Shown here: positions 1 through 14,300 of the stretch, one piece after another | How positions within the stretch are numbered: the first letter of the stretch is position 1 | How the letters are laid out: each line of letters opens with the position of its first letter | Assembly (NCBI GenBank): GCA_034670405.1 | Contig: JAXDDX010000018.1 | Location: forward strand, 3,348,501 to 3,412,500 | Direction: 5' to 3' | Origin: Hoplostethus atlanticus | Taxonomy: Eukaryota; Chordata; Actinopteri; Trachichthyiformes; Trachichthyidae | DNA: 64,000 nucleotides | Program-made: the position numbers and the translations under genes | Notes under the pieces: generated by a model | What the model saw: only the letters and a program-made list of their open reading frames with translations | What the model was told of the DNA's origin: nothing | The model's database searches: none

Positions 1-304
1 CATCTGCAATGTTTCACTGCAGCTAGCAGGAAGCTCCAGATGGAGTGTGAGGTGGGCTGGAATGTGACAGATTGGTTTTGGCGCCCAAATGAAAACAAAA
101 ATTGGCCTTGCAGTATATTTTGAGTGAATTACGCTCAAACAAAACGGACATATTTCTCGTTGTATATTCTGTCCTGCTCAGGGCTGACGGATATTGTTCT
201 CCTTTCACAGAGCTATGCATGCTCTCATGACAAGAGTAAGCAGAAAAGAAAATATAAATGTGAAGAAATAGTGAAATTACCTTTATATGTTATACACTAA
301 ATAT

Positions 305-407
<103 letters not shown>

Positions 408-990
408 CAAACACTCCCCTCCTTGCTTGAGGCCTCGCTCCCAGCTCTGGAGTAAATGATATCATCGGTTGCCAAGGATACAAGGACACAGCGTGCAGAG
501 AAAAAGGGAGGGTGAGGCAAAGGCAGAGGCATACATAGACTGAAAGAGAAAGGAAGAGGATAGGATATTAGGTATCAAGAAAGAAAAGGAGCCTTGTTGA
601 AATAAGTAGTTAATATAGCAAAGGTACCAAAGGCAACGGGGCGGGGCCATGAAGATGGAGGGAAGAGAAAATAAAGCATGCCGGCGTGTCAGAGGTTGTT
701 GGCCCATCCTTTCCCTCTCTTTCTCTCTTTCTTTCTCTCTCTCACACACTCACACATACACATACTTTCTCTGCTTTCTCTCGCTTCACCTTTCATTCCC
801 TTCCTTTGTCTAGAGGGGCTGAAGTGCCTGAGTTAGTGTGTGCGGGAAAGGAAAAAAAAGAGGGAGAGCATGGTAGGAAGGATAGCGGAAGGATGGAGGA
901 GAGCTGCTTGCCTCACTTTGAAACAATAAAACCTCCATGTCTTGTACATCTGTGGACCAACTGACTGTGGTATTTCCTCATTCTGTCCTC

Positions 991-993
<3 letters not shown>

Positions 994-1024
<31 letters not shown>
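994..1024. repeat. (GT)n microsatellite
   Basis: About 15 GT units followed by a CA/CG-interrupted end. Simple repeat. Confidence 0.9.
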
Positions 1025-1025
<1 letters not shown>

Positions 1026-1213
1026 ACGTGCGTGTTTTTGCCAGCTAGCAGGGAGTCAGGATGACTATTTAAAGGGAACTGAGACGGCACAGGACTGTTG
1101 TCTTTCTATTCCTGAGTGACTGCATCATTGAATTGGAACCAGAGAGTCTGTGTCCACTATTCTCTCAGCACTCATCTGCAAGGTAAGAGGTACAGTATAA
1201 ATACTGTAGACAT

Positions 1214-1252
1214 TACACACACACACACACACACACTCACACACACACACAC
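1214..1252. repeat. (CA)n microsatellite
   Basis: CA dinucleotides with one TC interruption in the middle. Simple repeat. Confidence 0.9.
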
Positions 1253-3954
1253 TAACTATTGGTTTGTTTCTACAAATGTCTCCTATCCACACAAGAGTAG
1301 AAGATGAGGAAATGGTGAGGAAGGATAGTTAGCCAAACACAGGGTTTTGACTGAGACACAGACAGTCATGAATGGAGACATGATTATCCCTCCCTAGTGA
1401 GAATGATGGCTGGGGTTTCCTTGGTGACAAGAAGGAGGGAGTGAGGCTTGCAGAGCTGACTGAAGGGTACAGAGTGCGGGTTCAACTAGTAGGTGTCAAC
1501 TAATCGCCCACAAGCTAGCCAAGAATTTTAATCTGTATTTGTGAAGCTGGGAAGACCAACGTACCCTTAACGATCCATTCATTTCTACACAAATAGCTGC
1601 CAAATATTTTTTCTATGTAATGGAGCAACAGCAGACTTCTATTATTTTAGAACCAAATTTTGGCAAACAGCCGAATGATGATGATGCCCAGCTCTCAAGG
1701 TTTCATCTGACTTTCAAGACAGGAACTGGCCTATGATTGAAATTTTTTTGTCTCATATTGATTTTAGCTCTGCACTTGTTTTCTCAAATGGACTTTGGAA
1801 TTTGGGATATTTGACTTGAAAATAATATTTGAAAAATGAGCACATTAGTGCATTCTTACATACGTGTTATTCACACTGCACACGCTTTGGCTTTAGTCCA
1901 AAGCAAATAGCTGGCCCAAGACCAATTTAACCCCATTTCTATATTACATCGGTTGGCCTAGGACTACATTCCAGATGCCTCAGGTTAATCCTGCACAGTT
2001 GGGGTTAATATTGGACGCAAACAAAAGCAACTTTTATTCATATCTGAGACAAACAATTTGGATATGCTTTTTCTGTGCAGACCTCCCTAGACAGAGTTTT
2101 AACAGGGGACTACTGTTCAAAGTTTGGTCATGACAGCCATTTTGCGCTATCGCGGTGGCACCCAGAACCCATGATTTCAATTAGAGATGTGTACGATAAT
2201 TGATCACGAAATGAATGTGTGGAGGTGTGTTTGGGTTGTTGATGTTTGTCATAGATGGAATAATGGCGGTGTGGGGACAAGAGGAAAGTGGAGGGGGGCC
2301 AGAGTCACCTCCTGTGCATAGGGCCCATTATTCCTAGCTGAATGGCCCTGAATGGAAGCACACAGCCATTGTGGGGTACAGTCTCTCTAATATTTAGCTA
2401 AACTACTGCTGCAGCAGAGTGGAGGAATAGCCTGAATGCGACTGCAACTAGGTAACAATATGGAATTCAGACATGCACAAGAAATGGTGTGTATGCTGTA
2501 TGCACTTTCTGCACAATGTTGCTCCAGAACAGGACTAGCTAGCTGAAGGTTAAAATCAGAGTCAAATCTTGTCAAAGAAAGAGAGAAATTGTCAGCGGCA
2601 TTTTTTGTTCGACGTAAAACTGCTCTTAACTTTGGTAGATCTTTTTAGCAAATATACCTTTATTGACTGACAAACACAAATTGAAACTGGGCACTTAGTT
2701 CACATGTTACCAAACTATTATTATCAATAATAGACAGATCTTTATTGATACCACTTTGCCAGTATTGGCCGAGGGTTTTAGCTTTCAATACGAATATGAG
2801 AAAAAAAAGTTCACAGATTCACTTGGAGTCTGACACTGTCTTAGCAGTGTAGCATTGCATGCAAAGGTGGGTTACCTTGAGTTACCTTTATGTAGCCTAA
2901 CAGAAGAATTCAGATGCACAGTAAAACTGGAGTTGGCGCTAACAGAGTCTTAAGTCAAAGCAATGAGACTGGGTGGCCAGGGTGCACCTCTGTGTAAAAT
3001 GGGTGCTGTGGATTTGCAGTCACATCCACTACTAGACAGTTTACCAGTTTACAGGGAGTTAGCTATTCATGCTCAGGGCTTAGGCACAGCAGAGAAATTG
3101 TACAGCAGCACTGCCCACCTTATTTTTCTCCCTTCCTCTCCCGTTGAAGTGAGGTTGCTATGGTCGTTCATTTTAGTGCCATATGGTTGGCCACTGGCTG
3201 TGGTGGCTGCTGGTAAGTGATTAGAGAGGGGCTGGTTGCACACTGCAGCTCTGGCTGACTGATGATGTGACCACTAACCAGACCTGGTGCAGTGGAAAAT
3301 ACAGCACGAGGAAATAAAACCTACTATAGATAGACGAAATGACACTTCTGAGTGGATGTAAATCACAAACCGATGAGGATATGAAGCTATTTATTGTGAG
3401 GCCACTACAAGAAGCAATTATTGTGCTGACATAGTATAGAGTACACCCATTGCATGTCATCTCTTTCCCTCTCTCTCTCTCTCTCTCGCTCTCCCTCCCT
3501 CTCTTTCTTTGTATGTATAGAGCAGCTATACACAGAATGCATCACTCTACTCTATCTGTTGTTCACAGGTTTTTTTGCTCTCCCAGGTGTGAAGTGGAGG
3601 GCTTCCCAGACACAGACTGGTAAAGACAGAGCATTTGCTTTTTTTTCTGTTATTTTTAAGAGCACTGCATGGAACAATAGTGAGTGGCAAATTAAACCGT
3701 TGCATGAAAGTATGCATTTTTGTGGATTACATTACGCATGAAAACAGAGCACACCATTTAGCAGTTGGCCAGATCAATTTACCCATTTGTTCATTTGCAC
3801 ACTTCCTGCTGTTCTATAAATCACCCTTTATATCAAACTTGACCTACATTGGCTAATAAAATAGATTAGACCATTTAATCCAGCATTTTAATTTGAATGT
3901 CCACCTACCAGAATTTGATAGCAGAAAGTTAATTTTAGCTAATTCATGGAACTT

Positions 3955-3993
3955 AGGAAAAGTGGCCTGGCTACAAAGCCAGGCCACTTTCCT
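3955..3993. repeat. Short near-perfect hairpin (inverted repeat)
   Basis: The arm at 3955-3972 pairs with 3977-3993 around a four-base loop (ACAA), with one unpaired A. The core arm is AAGTGGCCTGGCT. It is isolated, matches no family I recognise, and could be a MITE remnant or a structured RNA stem. Confidence 0.7.
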
Positions 3994-5375
3994 AGAAGCA
4001 GCTGTGCTACTGCTGCAGTCTGAAAACAGTAAATACAAGCCATTTATTGTGTTCTTCACATACCTCTTTTGCTAGATGAAAATACTTTCCTGAAGCTATT
4101 ACAAATGTGACAAGAGCAGATATTCTCATTAAATAAGGTTTAATGAAACAGTTTCTAGTTTTGGCTTTCGATAAAAAAAAAAATAAAACTGTACATAGTA
4201 GCTGAACTCATTGCCTTCTTGTCCATTGTCTTCAACCACGTGTCTGTCTTACCCTAAGTGACATTCATACACCCATTTACCAACCAGAAACGGTACCTCA
4301 AAGGAGTAATGTTTCATCTTTCTATCTGGTGAAATATGTGGAAAGAGAACAGCATGCAGTGGGGGCTAAATAACTATCCAAGCTCTAGCCAGACGGCTTT
4401 TTTTAAAAAGAACATTCGGCCACCTGGTTAGACTTGGCTTGAAAGTTCACTCTCCTACAATTTTTCTCACATCCATTCAGTTCAAAAGCTGTGATCAGAC
4501 TTTCATCCTTTCAGCAGTAAGATGTAGAAAAAAAGAGAGGAGCATATAGATGAGGTAGAGATGAGAGAAGGTACTACAGACTTGAGAATATGAAGAGGGA
4601 AAAGGAAGAAGAGAAGAGGGGACCCTGAAGAAGTGAGCAGAGATGATTTAGTGCAGGAGAGAGAGAGATAGAAGAGAGGAGAAAGGGAGAAAGGAGAATA
4701 GAGGAGAGGCGAGAAGGGGTATAGGGAAAAGACCAGAGGAGGCAAGCAAGCTAGCTTAGTCAGCAAAGGATATACAGTATAATATGATTGTATACTGTAC
4801 ATACATACTGTACATGTGTAATATTTATTTACACAGTGTTTCTTCCTCACAACTAATACTAATACTGGTATATCATGAGCTCCCAGTTTATTGGATAATA
4901 ACAGATTATTTTGTCATACACAGTAAAATGGTGGAAATGCAGGAAAGCACCAGAACACCAGATGCTGCATGCAATTCATGACGTTGTTTTTCAATACTGT
5001 GTTCACTTGCTGCCCCTCAAGAATATCACACATTAGAGCACTGTAGTAATTGGGCGTAGAAATTAGTTTGATTGCAGAGCTCTTATTCTAGACCTCAGGC
5101 CATGTTTCTGAAAACAAAAGTTTTACTTTCATTATGAAATGAATACGTTAGTAGCCCAGTCCTGAATCAGCATCCAAGAACTGGATGCACCTTGGCTTTC
5201 AAACAACTACTCACAGCCAAGGTTTGGTTGTGTTTATATATTCATATTGCAACTCATACATTTGGGCTTTTGGAGTCAGAAAGTGCCAAATGTTGACAAT
5301 ACTCTCTTCCATGTAGTGATCTTGTTGTGAGTCTTAACGACATCTGTGTTAAACAACATCTCCGTTTCAGGCTGG

Positions 5376-8300
5376 ATGTATCACCCAGCAGAGCCATATT
5401 CTGGCCGTAACACATGGGACTCCTACCCAGCTGGAGGACCTAACAGAGGACAATGGGCTCCCATGAACAGTCGGCCCTGGAGCCACTCAAACAGGTCAGC
5501 AACACTCTCACAGCACTCGTACACTTTATGCTCCCTCATAGCATTGTTGTTGTCTTTTTAAGAAGGGCGGTCAGTTTGCAGGGGTGCTTGTGACTCCAGA
5601 GGCAGTGGACTTAACCACTCAACTCTCTACTAGGCACTTGAGTATTTTGTACATAGTAGGGTATATTTTACTGTTTAAAACTCAAATTCTTCACTTTTTA
5701 ACAATTCTTACTTGATCAGAGAGCCTCATGCCAGCAGATATGGTATTACAATGTTTATTACATGAACGCGTGAATACTAGTAGTTACCAGACCACCAATG
5801 CTATCAACACAGTAATAATGTAGCACCAGTGGTGTTGATACCCCCATGGGGGAGCTGACAAGGTTGGCAAGGACTAGGATAAGAACAACGCAACAATAAA
5901 GAGTGAAGGCCGACGGCAGGAGATATACTTTGTGACTCTATGATATCAGAGCACTTACTTCATGCTCGCTTGAGTTTCCCTGCTACAAATGACCCTTTCA
6001 ACTCTCAGTTTCATCAGCAAGATTAGTGAATACATTTTGGCACAATATGGTCTTGATGATATTTGCCATTGATATAGCCTGGTGGGATCAGGAAGGGATC
6101 ATCATGCTACCATCATGCCTGAAATCAAAGGGGGCATCTTTGGCCATAACATATAAAAAAAACAAATCCCAGTCGAACAAATGAATGGAGCATTCCCGGG
6201 GGAGAAATTAAAACATGGAGGTCAGGAGAAAATGATGGCAGGTAGGGGATTCATCTGTGGCTGTGGTGAGCAGGACTGCGGCTGCTTGGACTACTTCCAT
6301 GAAGAGGGTCATTCCAGCCAATGGGTCTCTGCAGCCTTGGTTGCTACAAAGATGAGCACCACTCTATGGGGCTGACTGATTAAGTCCAACTGTGATGAGC
6401 ATGTTTCTGAAAAGCTCTGACTCCGTTTGCAGCTGGGAGCATCAATCCATCTATGGTTTAAACAAGCAGGACTGGCAAATGTAACCACAACTTCTTGAGC
6501 TGCAGCTGGTGACAGTACTCAATACTCAGTATTCTGATCGTTGATAAAAGTTGCAAATGGAGGTAGGGCTTTTTCCCTGAAATCCTATCCTTTGTTTTGG
6601 ATACATTGAGATGTGGAAATGCATCACAAGAACACTATGGGAACACAGGCCAATGCATTGTTTCATGATATTGTAACAGGCTTATGATAATTTCAGGATC
6701 TGCCTGTCCTCATGAAGACTCCTGCTGTCATTGGTGTAGAGAATGAACAGGAGAAGTGACAGGACAAATCTCTGAGGTGAGCCTGTGGAAGAGAAGTGCC
6801 ACTCAGATATTACCCTGTTTACCCTCACCTCCTGAGAATGGCCCATTAAAATGAGTCAACAATTTATTGGCTAAAATATATGGATGTATTTAAAGGAGAA
6901 GTGTTCTTGGACCATCCAGATGCTTGTTCATAAAGTCACAGTGACGTCTACTGTATGCCCCCTCTGCAAGGGGTTGAGTGAACCCTCAAACAAACCCAGA
7001 AGCCCTTTATTAACAAGCTTTTCAAATGACTTCATGGTTCATGGGGTCAAAGCACATCTTGGTCATTGAGCTTTCCAGAATATCTCTTGCTGTAACAGAG
7101 ATGTATTAGATTTGCAGTTTCCAGAGGCTTGGACCTTTTGTTGTTGTCATGAAAGCTTCATCAGAGTTGTTGTAATGAAAGGCTCCTAAAGGAATATTTC
7201 CTTTTTGAATGATGCAGATGTAGAGGAGGCAGGGCTGAGTGGGTGACTTTAGGCTGAGTGAGTGACTTGCAGCGATGGGAAAGTGAATGGGCAATGCTCT
7301 CCCCTCCCAAAAATGATTATTGTTGAGGTACCTTTGAGTAAGGCACTTTACCCCCAACTGCTCCACTAGAGTTGCTCAATGGCCAACAGCAGAACAGAAG
7401 ACTGTGGTTGTACTAGACAGCTACTGTATGAATGTGAAGCAGGGTGTTGCTGAGAAAGAGTACAGGTGCGTCTAGCCCCTAGGCCAGGTGGGCAGAGGTT
7501 CCAGACTTGTTTCATGTTCATTTATATTTCCTTGCTAAAACGTTTTTTTTAACTTTCACTTCTTGTGAAGTGGGACCACCTTAAGCCAGTTATATAGCTG
7601 TTTTCTAAATGATCTTCACTAAAAACAACTGCAATTTCACCTTTTCTACAGATGTCAAGGAGGGCGCAATCAATCACATCATCCACCCTCAAGTCATATT
7701 TATAGTAGGTGAGTGAAACACAACAGTCCTTTCACTTGTAGATATTTTTGCAGTTTTGCTGCTTGTAGTGTAGACTACCTTTGAAATATCATTTTTTGAC
7801 TTGTCTCATAGAAGTTATGTACCGTCTATCTGGTCATGTAACTACCTTAATAGCTAGACAGAGTATGTCCATTCAAATCAATGTGACACTTAATATAGAG
7901 CAATATAACAATAGAAAAATTGTAAATGCTACCATCGAAATAGGCATTGGTTTGGTGCACAAGTTTCAGGTGAGTTACTGAGGCATCGGCATTATTTAGC
8001 TGAAATTCATCATTAAGCTGTCTTGAACATTCACCGTCCACACACGAATGCTCATTTCTATGCTAGCATAACTACAAATCCATGCGTCTTAGATGTACCA
8101 AATGAGGTTACCATGATACATAGTTTTGCTCATCCAAATTCTGTGTATCTTGTGCTTAGGGGCGAGAGAACAGCCAATCATGCCCAGGAAAAAGGTCCTC
8201 CTAAGGGGCACAGACTGCCACTACGTTCTTGGGACTGCAAGGACCAGCCTTATGAGGGCCAGAACTGGCACCACAACTCCACACGCTCATTCCATAATCG

Positions 8301-11300
8301 AGCTGGCAGCCACAGTGGTTATCCAACAGGACCAGGACCTTACATAAACTGGGACAATAATGTCAACAACTCTGTGGTGAGAAGTAATGGAATACCATTA
8401 GGTTTATACTAGAAGGCTGATGTTTCTGCAACTAGAAGTCTATTATCATTTTGACTTTTTGATAATAACTGTTTCAGTATGGGGGTCCTCGCCCACACCA
8501 CAACAACAGAGAGCTGGTGTCCCCGCCAGAGAGGTGGGCCCCCTCAGACTGCCGCAGGAGCTTCCCAGGCAGAATGATAAACCACAGACCGGGGCCCTGG
8601 AAACGGCCAGCCCCCCACCAGCACCGTGACCAACTCCACCAGCACAGTTCACCCCCACAGCACCCCTTATCTCCTCGGGAAGAGTGCCCTGCTAAGAGGA
8701 GAAGGAACTCTGGCCCTGATCAGGTGATCTTAGTTGGCTGAGTACCTCAATTCATGTTTTTAAATATGTCCAATATATGTACAATAGCACCACCCGATGG
8801 TAAAAACAAATCCACTCTAACAAGATATTTATACTTCTACTCTCTTTAGTCATCTCACCCTGGATCAAAGCATTTAGCTGTACTTGCCCACGCCCCATCA
8901 CCATCTCATTACCACCGCTGCAACCAAGATGACTGGAAGCCTCTAAATGACAGGGCAGGTCCTTGCAGAATCTCACTGACACAGCAACAGGTGAGCTTGT
9001 ATGGCTTGTTACTGGCATCAGTAAATCAGTACATTAAATCATTGCTAGTGATAGTACTCATATTGACCCAAAGGTTGCTCATTATTGATTTGTAATACAT
9101 CCTCTTGATTCCCTGGTCTTGTAATTACAGGAAACCTCTAAACTGCGAACTGGAGGACAAGGCCTCCATAACAGTAACCTATCAGGTCAAGGCCACAGCT
9201 GTTCTTCCTCCCACCCTCATCACCCTCCTCTAACCCAGAGCAGTGGCAGCAGACCACCACACCATGGAAGCAGAGGGAAGGTTGACCAGAAAACCTCCTC
9301 TTCACCAGCAGACCACACCCGTGTGCCTTACAGCCGCCAAAACCATCGTTACCACTACCAACGGCACACAGGCCACCCCAGAGCCCTACAGCACAGCCCC
9401 CTGCTACACCCTCTGGAGGGCAGGGACACCCGGGGCCACCACTACAAGCAAAGCACAGTGAGGAACAAACCATTTAAAGAAAATCATCTGTAGGATACAT
9501 GAAGTTTACATACATAATGTTTTAATAGTCATTGATGAATCAAACCCCTTCAGTCGACCATCGCCACCTTTTCAAAAGCTGCCATTTCCCCAGTTCAAGG
9601 TTGCTATTAATATTCAATTAACTGTCATATGGGTTCATGTTATTGAGTGTAGTAGTCCAGAGGAGAAATCTTGATATGTATTGTCTTCACTCTGCAGGAA
9701 GATCAGCGCACTAATGTAAGGGGCAAGTCAAGGAATCCACCCTTATCCGAGACCTCTGGTGCAGACTCTCCTCCTTATCCATCCCTCCACTGCAGCCCAA
9801 AGGATGGAGGTTCCACTGCCATCGGCCGTCCTGCTTCTTCCAGTCCCTCTACGTACAACATGGTCGGTGGGAGAAAAGATCCATCAGTCGCTCATCAGTG
9901 GAATGCTGGCCAAAGCATCGGCATTGCTGTACCCCAAAACAGAGGACAGCAGAAACTCCAGGGAAGTCCCATCCATACCCTTGCTTCTACTCCTACATCT
10001 ACGACTTGTGTTACATCTTCTGCTGGCCCGAACTCTGGGTCCCTCATCTCAGAGGTGAAATTCAGAAAGACCTCACAGCCAATTAGCTCTCAACAGTCCA
10101 CCCACAACAGATCGAGAGGCAACAAGCCTGAGAGGAATTTTGGAGAGCACAAAAAACCTGAGTGCAAACATAAGGATAAACAGGGGAAAAAGGAGAGAAA
10201 AGATGAAATGCGGAAGATAAACAAAAGGGATGAAGAGAAGAAAAGGCGGAAGAAAAAAGAAGAGAAAAAGAGGAGTCGCTTGAAGATGGTTTTAGGTAAA
10301 TTTAAGGAAGAAAGCTACAAAGAGGAGAGAAAAAAGAGAAAGGAGAAGGAGGCGAAAGAGGAAAAAAATGAGTCAGTTTCAAGAACAAAAATCATAGAAA
10401 CATCAGAAAAAGAAATGTTTACATCCCGCTCTACATGCTGCTCAGCTGGAGAGGCCAATATGAGCAAGAGTAAGATTCAGGCTACACCTCTGAGCCCAGA
10501 GAAGCAAGGCCGGTGTCTGCAGACACGCCCCACCGCATCCAAACACAAACGCAGGGAGAGGAGTGATAAAGCAGAGAGGATATCACACAGACATCATACA
10601 TCCATAGATACTCAAAATCTCTCATCCTCTTTTGGAGCTCCTCATCCTAGATGCACTTCCACAGAATCAGAAAATCACAAAATGTCAGAGCAGGGCCGTA
10701 GCCCACCCAAACTTCCAGCCAAGGCAGAACTAATAAAGCCTCTACCCACTAACACCAGCCCCAACCAGACCAGCAAGAGGCCCCCCATCCTCCCATCTCC
10801 GTCAGAAGGCAGACCAAAAGGAGAACCTGATGCTTCACACTCTTCCCTTTCATATAGATCCTTAGCAACTTCCAGTACAATGAGTTCCATTAGCTCAGAG
10901 GAGTTCATCCAAGGCAACGCAGGGGGACAAGGAGGGGCCCTTACAGCCCCAGACCTGCAGCCTGCGGCTGTGATGGGGAATATTATAGAGCTGGGAGACA
11001 ACCCTGCATCCAGCCCCCCTGTACTCAGTTGGCAGGGCTCTCCAGTGTCAGCTCTGGGAGAAGATGAGGATGAGATGGATAGGGGAGTGATGAGAAGACC
11101 TGTCCTCCAACCCAGCCCCACCCATTGCTTTTCTCCTCCTCCTACAGCTAAAGAAGTTGCTGAGGAAGAAGAAGAGCAGGAAGAGGTGGACAGCAGCACA
11201 GACACATCTGGCTCACTTCTCCTTCATCAGCTTCGCCACCATAAGACAGGATTGGATGATGTCTTCAAGAGCCTGGCCACATTTCTGGGTGGCCAGAGGG

Positions 11301-14300
11301 TCACATGTCGGGGCGGTCCATTTGGACGGCCTCCTGCTAGCACCACGGGAGGGGTGAAGTACTCCTCTTATCTGGCACTGGGGCCACAGATCCACTGTCA
11401 GGAGCATCAGGATTCCTCCCCCTCATCAGATCCTGCAGCGCCCTCCAAACCCACCAACCAATCACCAACTCACACTACCTCGGACACACTTTTGAAACCC
11501 CATAGTCCCACAGATCTCAGCCAGCTTCTCACAGAGAGCCTGGGCCAGAAGCAGGAAGAGATTGAGAATGATATAAAAGAGGAAATTGAGGGTAGGGATA
11601 TGGAGATTCTTCCTGAGAGAACAGAGTCGTCTTGTTTGGCCGGGTCACTTAGTGCTGAGCTGAGACTGACCACCACACACACAGCCTCTCTGACGGGCCT
11701 CCTTCCTGTCCCCACCAAGCAAGAGAGAGTAAACAGTGAAGGGATGGGACACAATCACACAGACAGAAAGAGGAAACAAATGATTGAGGATAGAAGACGG
11801 GAAGGAGAGGTCAAGATCAAGAGAAAGAAAGAAGAAATCAGTGTCATCTGCCACCATCACAAGAATGGAGCAAATGAAATGAAGATGTTGGGAGAAAAGA
11901 ATGAATGTAAAACAGCACCTGTTTCGTCCTCAATGTCATTCTCCTCTAGTAACTTATCCAAACCGCTCAAAGAAAGTATAAAGGACCAGCTTCCTCAGGA
12001 AAATCAAAACCTGCAGGGGAAAGACATGCAGAGAGAAAAGGTGCACACAGAGACCACTGAGCAGGTGACAGTAGCAGCAGAAAAGAAGGAAGAGATCAGT
12101 GAGTTGGAAAATAAGGTATCCTCACCAGCTGGAAACACAGATACCAAGACCTCAAGTTCAACTCCAACCATAACAATCAGCACGTCTAAATCATGCACCT
12201 CCACGCTGGCGAGTAAACCTCCCTGCCCGTTACCTCCAGTTGACCCCCTCAAACTGAAGGCATTATCCATGGGCTTGTCTAAAGAGCTGAAGATCCACTT
12301 GATAAAAGTGGAGAGCAAAGGCAGAGAGACGTTCATCACGTCAGAAATGGAGGAGCGAAGAATCCCACTTTCCAAAATCAGCATTGAAAACACAGCCAGT
12401 GAACTGGTCAGAGCTTGCAAGTGAGTAGGACTGACAAAGACGATCTTAGTGTGGGTGTCTCAGTAGAGATGTAGTGGTGGAGGGAATATTACCTACCTGT
12501 TGATGATTCTTTCTTTCTTCTCTCTTCCAGGGGGGCGAGGGTGAAGGGGAAATTCAAGGAGTCTTACCTGCTCCCCGCCTTCTCTGTCAAGCCTAACATC
12601 GACATCGATATCCCCATTCCTCGAGAAAAGCTGAACCCACCCACACCGAGCATCTACGTGAGTCCACACAGACTTAATAAGTAATCTAGTATTGAGTCTT
12701 AGTTTTAGTAAATCTTGTTTTTCTTAAAACAGATAATATAAGAGATAATTCTCTTCTTTTCAGTGCAAATCAACTCAACGTTTTTTTAGAATTAAGTTTC
12801 ATTTTCTTGATAGTAGGAGTACTGAGCACTAGACGTTTTTTCAACGTCACGTCTATGTTTTAGCTCTCATATAGCCCAGGATCTTTTTGTCTGTGTATTT
12901 ATTGCCCAGTTCTAGACCAAGCACTAAATACATTATTACATTACATTATTACATCTTTAACATCTGTAAATATCAGAAATATGCACCAGTGAAGTCCAAC
13001 TGCATTGGAAACAAGTGGAATTGACAATACTCCATTGGCACAAGTTTTCATTTGGTTTAGTTGCATTTTTTAGCAGGCATGGTTCTCTTCAATTGACTTC
13101 TATGCTCTGTTTGTTGTTGTTGTTGTTTCTCCAGTTGGAGAGCAAGAGGGACGCCTTCTCTCCCGTTCTGCTCCAGTTCTGCACTGATCCCAAAAATGCT
13201 GTCACTGTCATCAGAGGCCTTGCTGGCTCCCTCCGCCTTAGTAGGTTTATATACCACGCTCATCTCAACACAACATATTTCAATCACGAGAGGCTAGCTT
13301 TACAATTATAAACGTTTATTAACAGCATGAGGAATGAGCATGAGCAAAGGTTTGGCGTAGACTCCAAGAGGTATCCAGCGATAGGGTGAAGCTCCCAGGG
13401 GCAGGTAGGAGACAGGAGAACCCCCCCCCGGGCTGAAGATCTGACCCTTCTGGATATCTGATGGAGCCGTGATGCTGGTGGTGGCGGGGGGAGGAGGTGG
13501 TGCGTCAGACCGGTGCGGTTTAGGCAGCTAAAATGACAGAAACACAGAAGCAGCTGAGGGCGAAACAAATAGAGGGAAATGGTTAGTGATTGGTTTCTGA
13601 AGAGGAAGGAAGGGGAGGAGAAAGGAGCGTGGGCTAGGGTGATTGGACGAAGCAGAGCTGGGGGCGTGCTTGTACCTGCTGACAAAATATGAATGAGGGA
13701 GGTAGCCTTCCTGATTGAACTTACGCTAGTGATTGAATTAGTATTGAAAGTATAACACATTGCGTATCTACTGGAAGCATAGATCTATTGATAAATACAA
13801 CAAAATTGGGAATACAGCTATACAAATGATGACAAACCCTAATGATGTGGGGGGAAAGAAATCTAAATCAAAATGGTAAAAAAGATTTATAGGCCCTATG
13901 TCTTTTCTTTTCCCCGTGTCAGACCTAGGTCTGTTCTCCACTAAGTCTCTGGTGGAGGCCAATGCGGAGCATGCAGTGGAAGTGAGGACTCAAGTGCAGC
14001 AGCCTGCTGATGAGAACTGGGACCCCAGTGGCTCAGCGCAGAGTTGGCCCTGTGAAAGCAGCCGCTCACACACCACCATTGCCAAATACGCCCAGTACCA
14101 GGCCTCCAGCTTCCAGGAGAGCCTCGAGGTAGACATTTTCCCTCATAGCACACACATACACACACACCCATGGTTATTACCGGTTATTATTTATTAGTAT
14201 TATTTATTTTATAATTAATGGTCTGTGTCTTGTGTCTATGTCACTTCCTGACACCAGTCTCTATCCCCATTCTATTCCTAACAGCATCAAAAACCTGTCA

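Noticed and set aside
3955-3993. Hairpin as a microRNA precursor
   Set aside because: The stem is under 20 base pairs and the loop is four bases, too short for a standard pre-miRNA.
10675-11205. 176-residue open frame antisense to the large kdm6b exon
   Set aside because: It is a shadow of the Ser/Pro-rich sense coding frame. No independent homology was seen.
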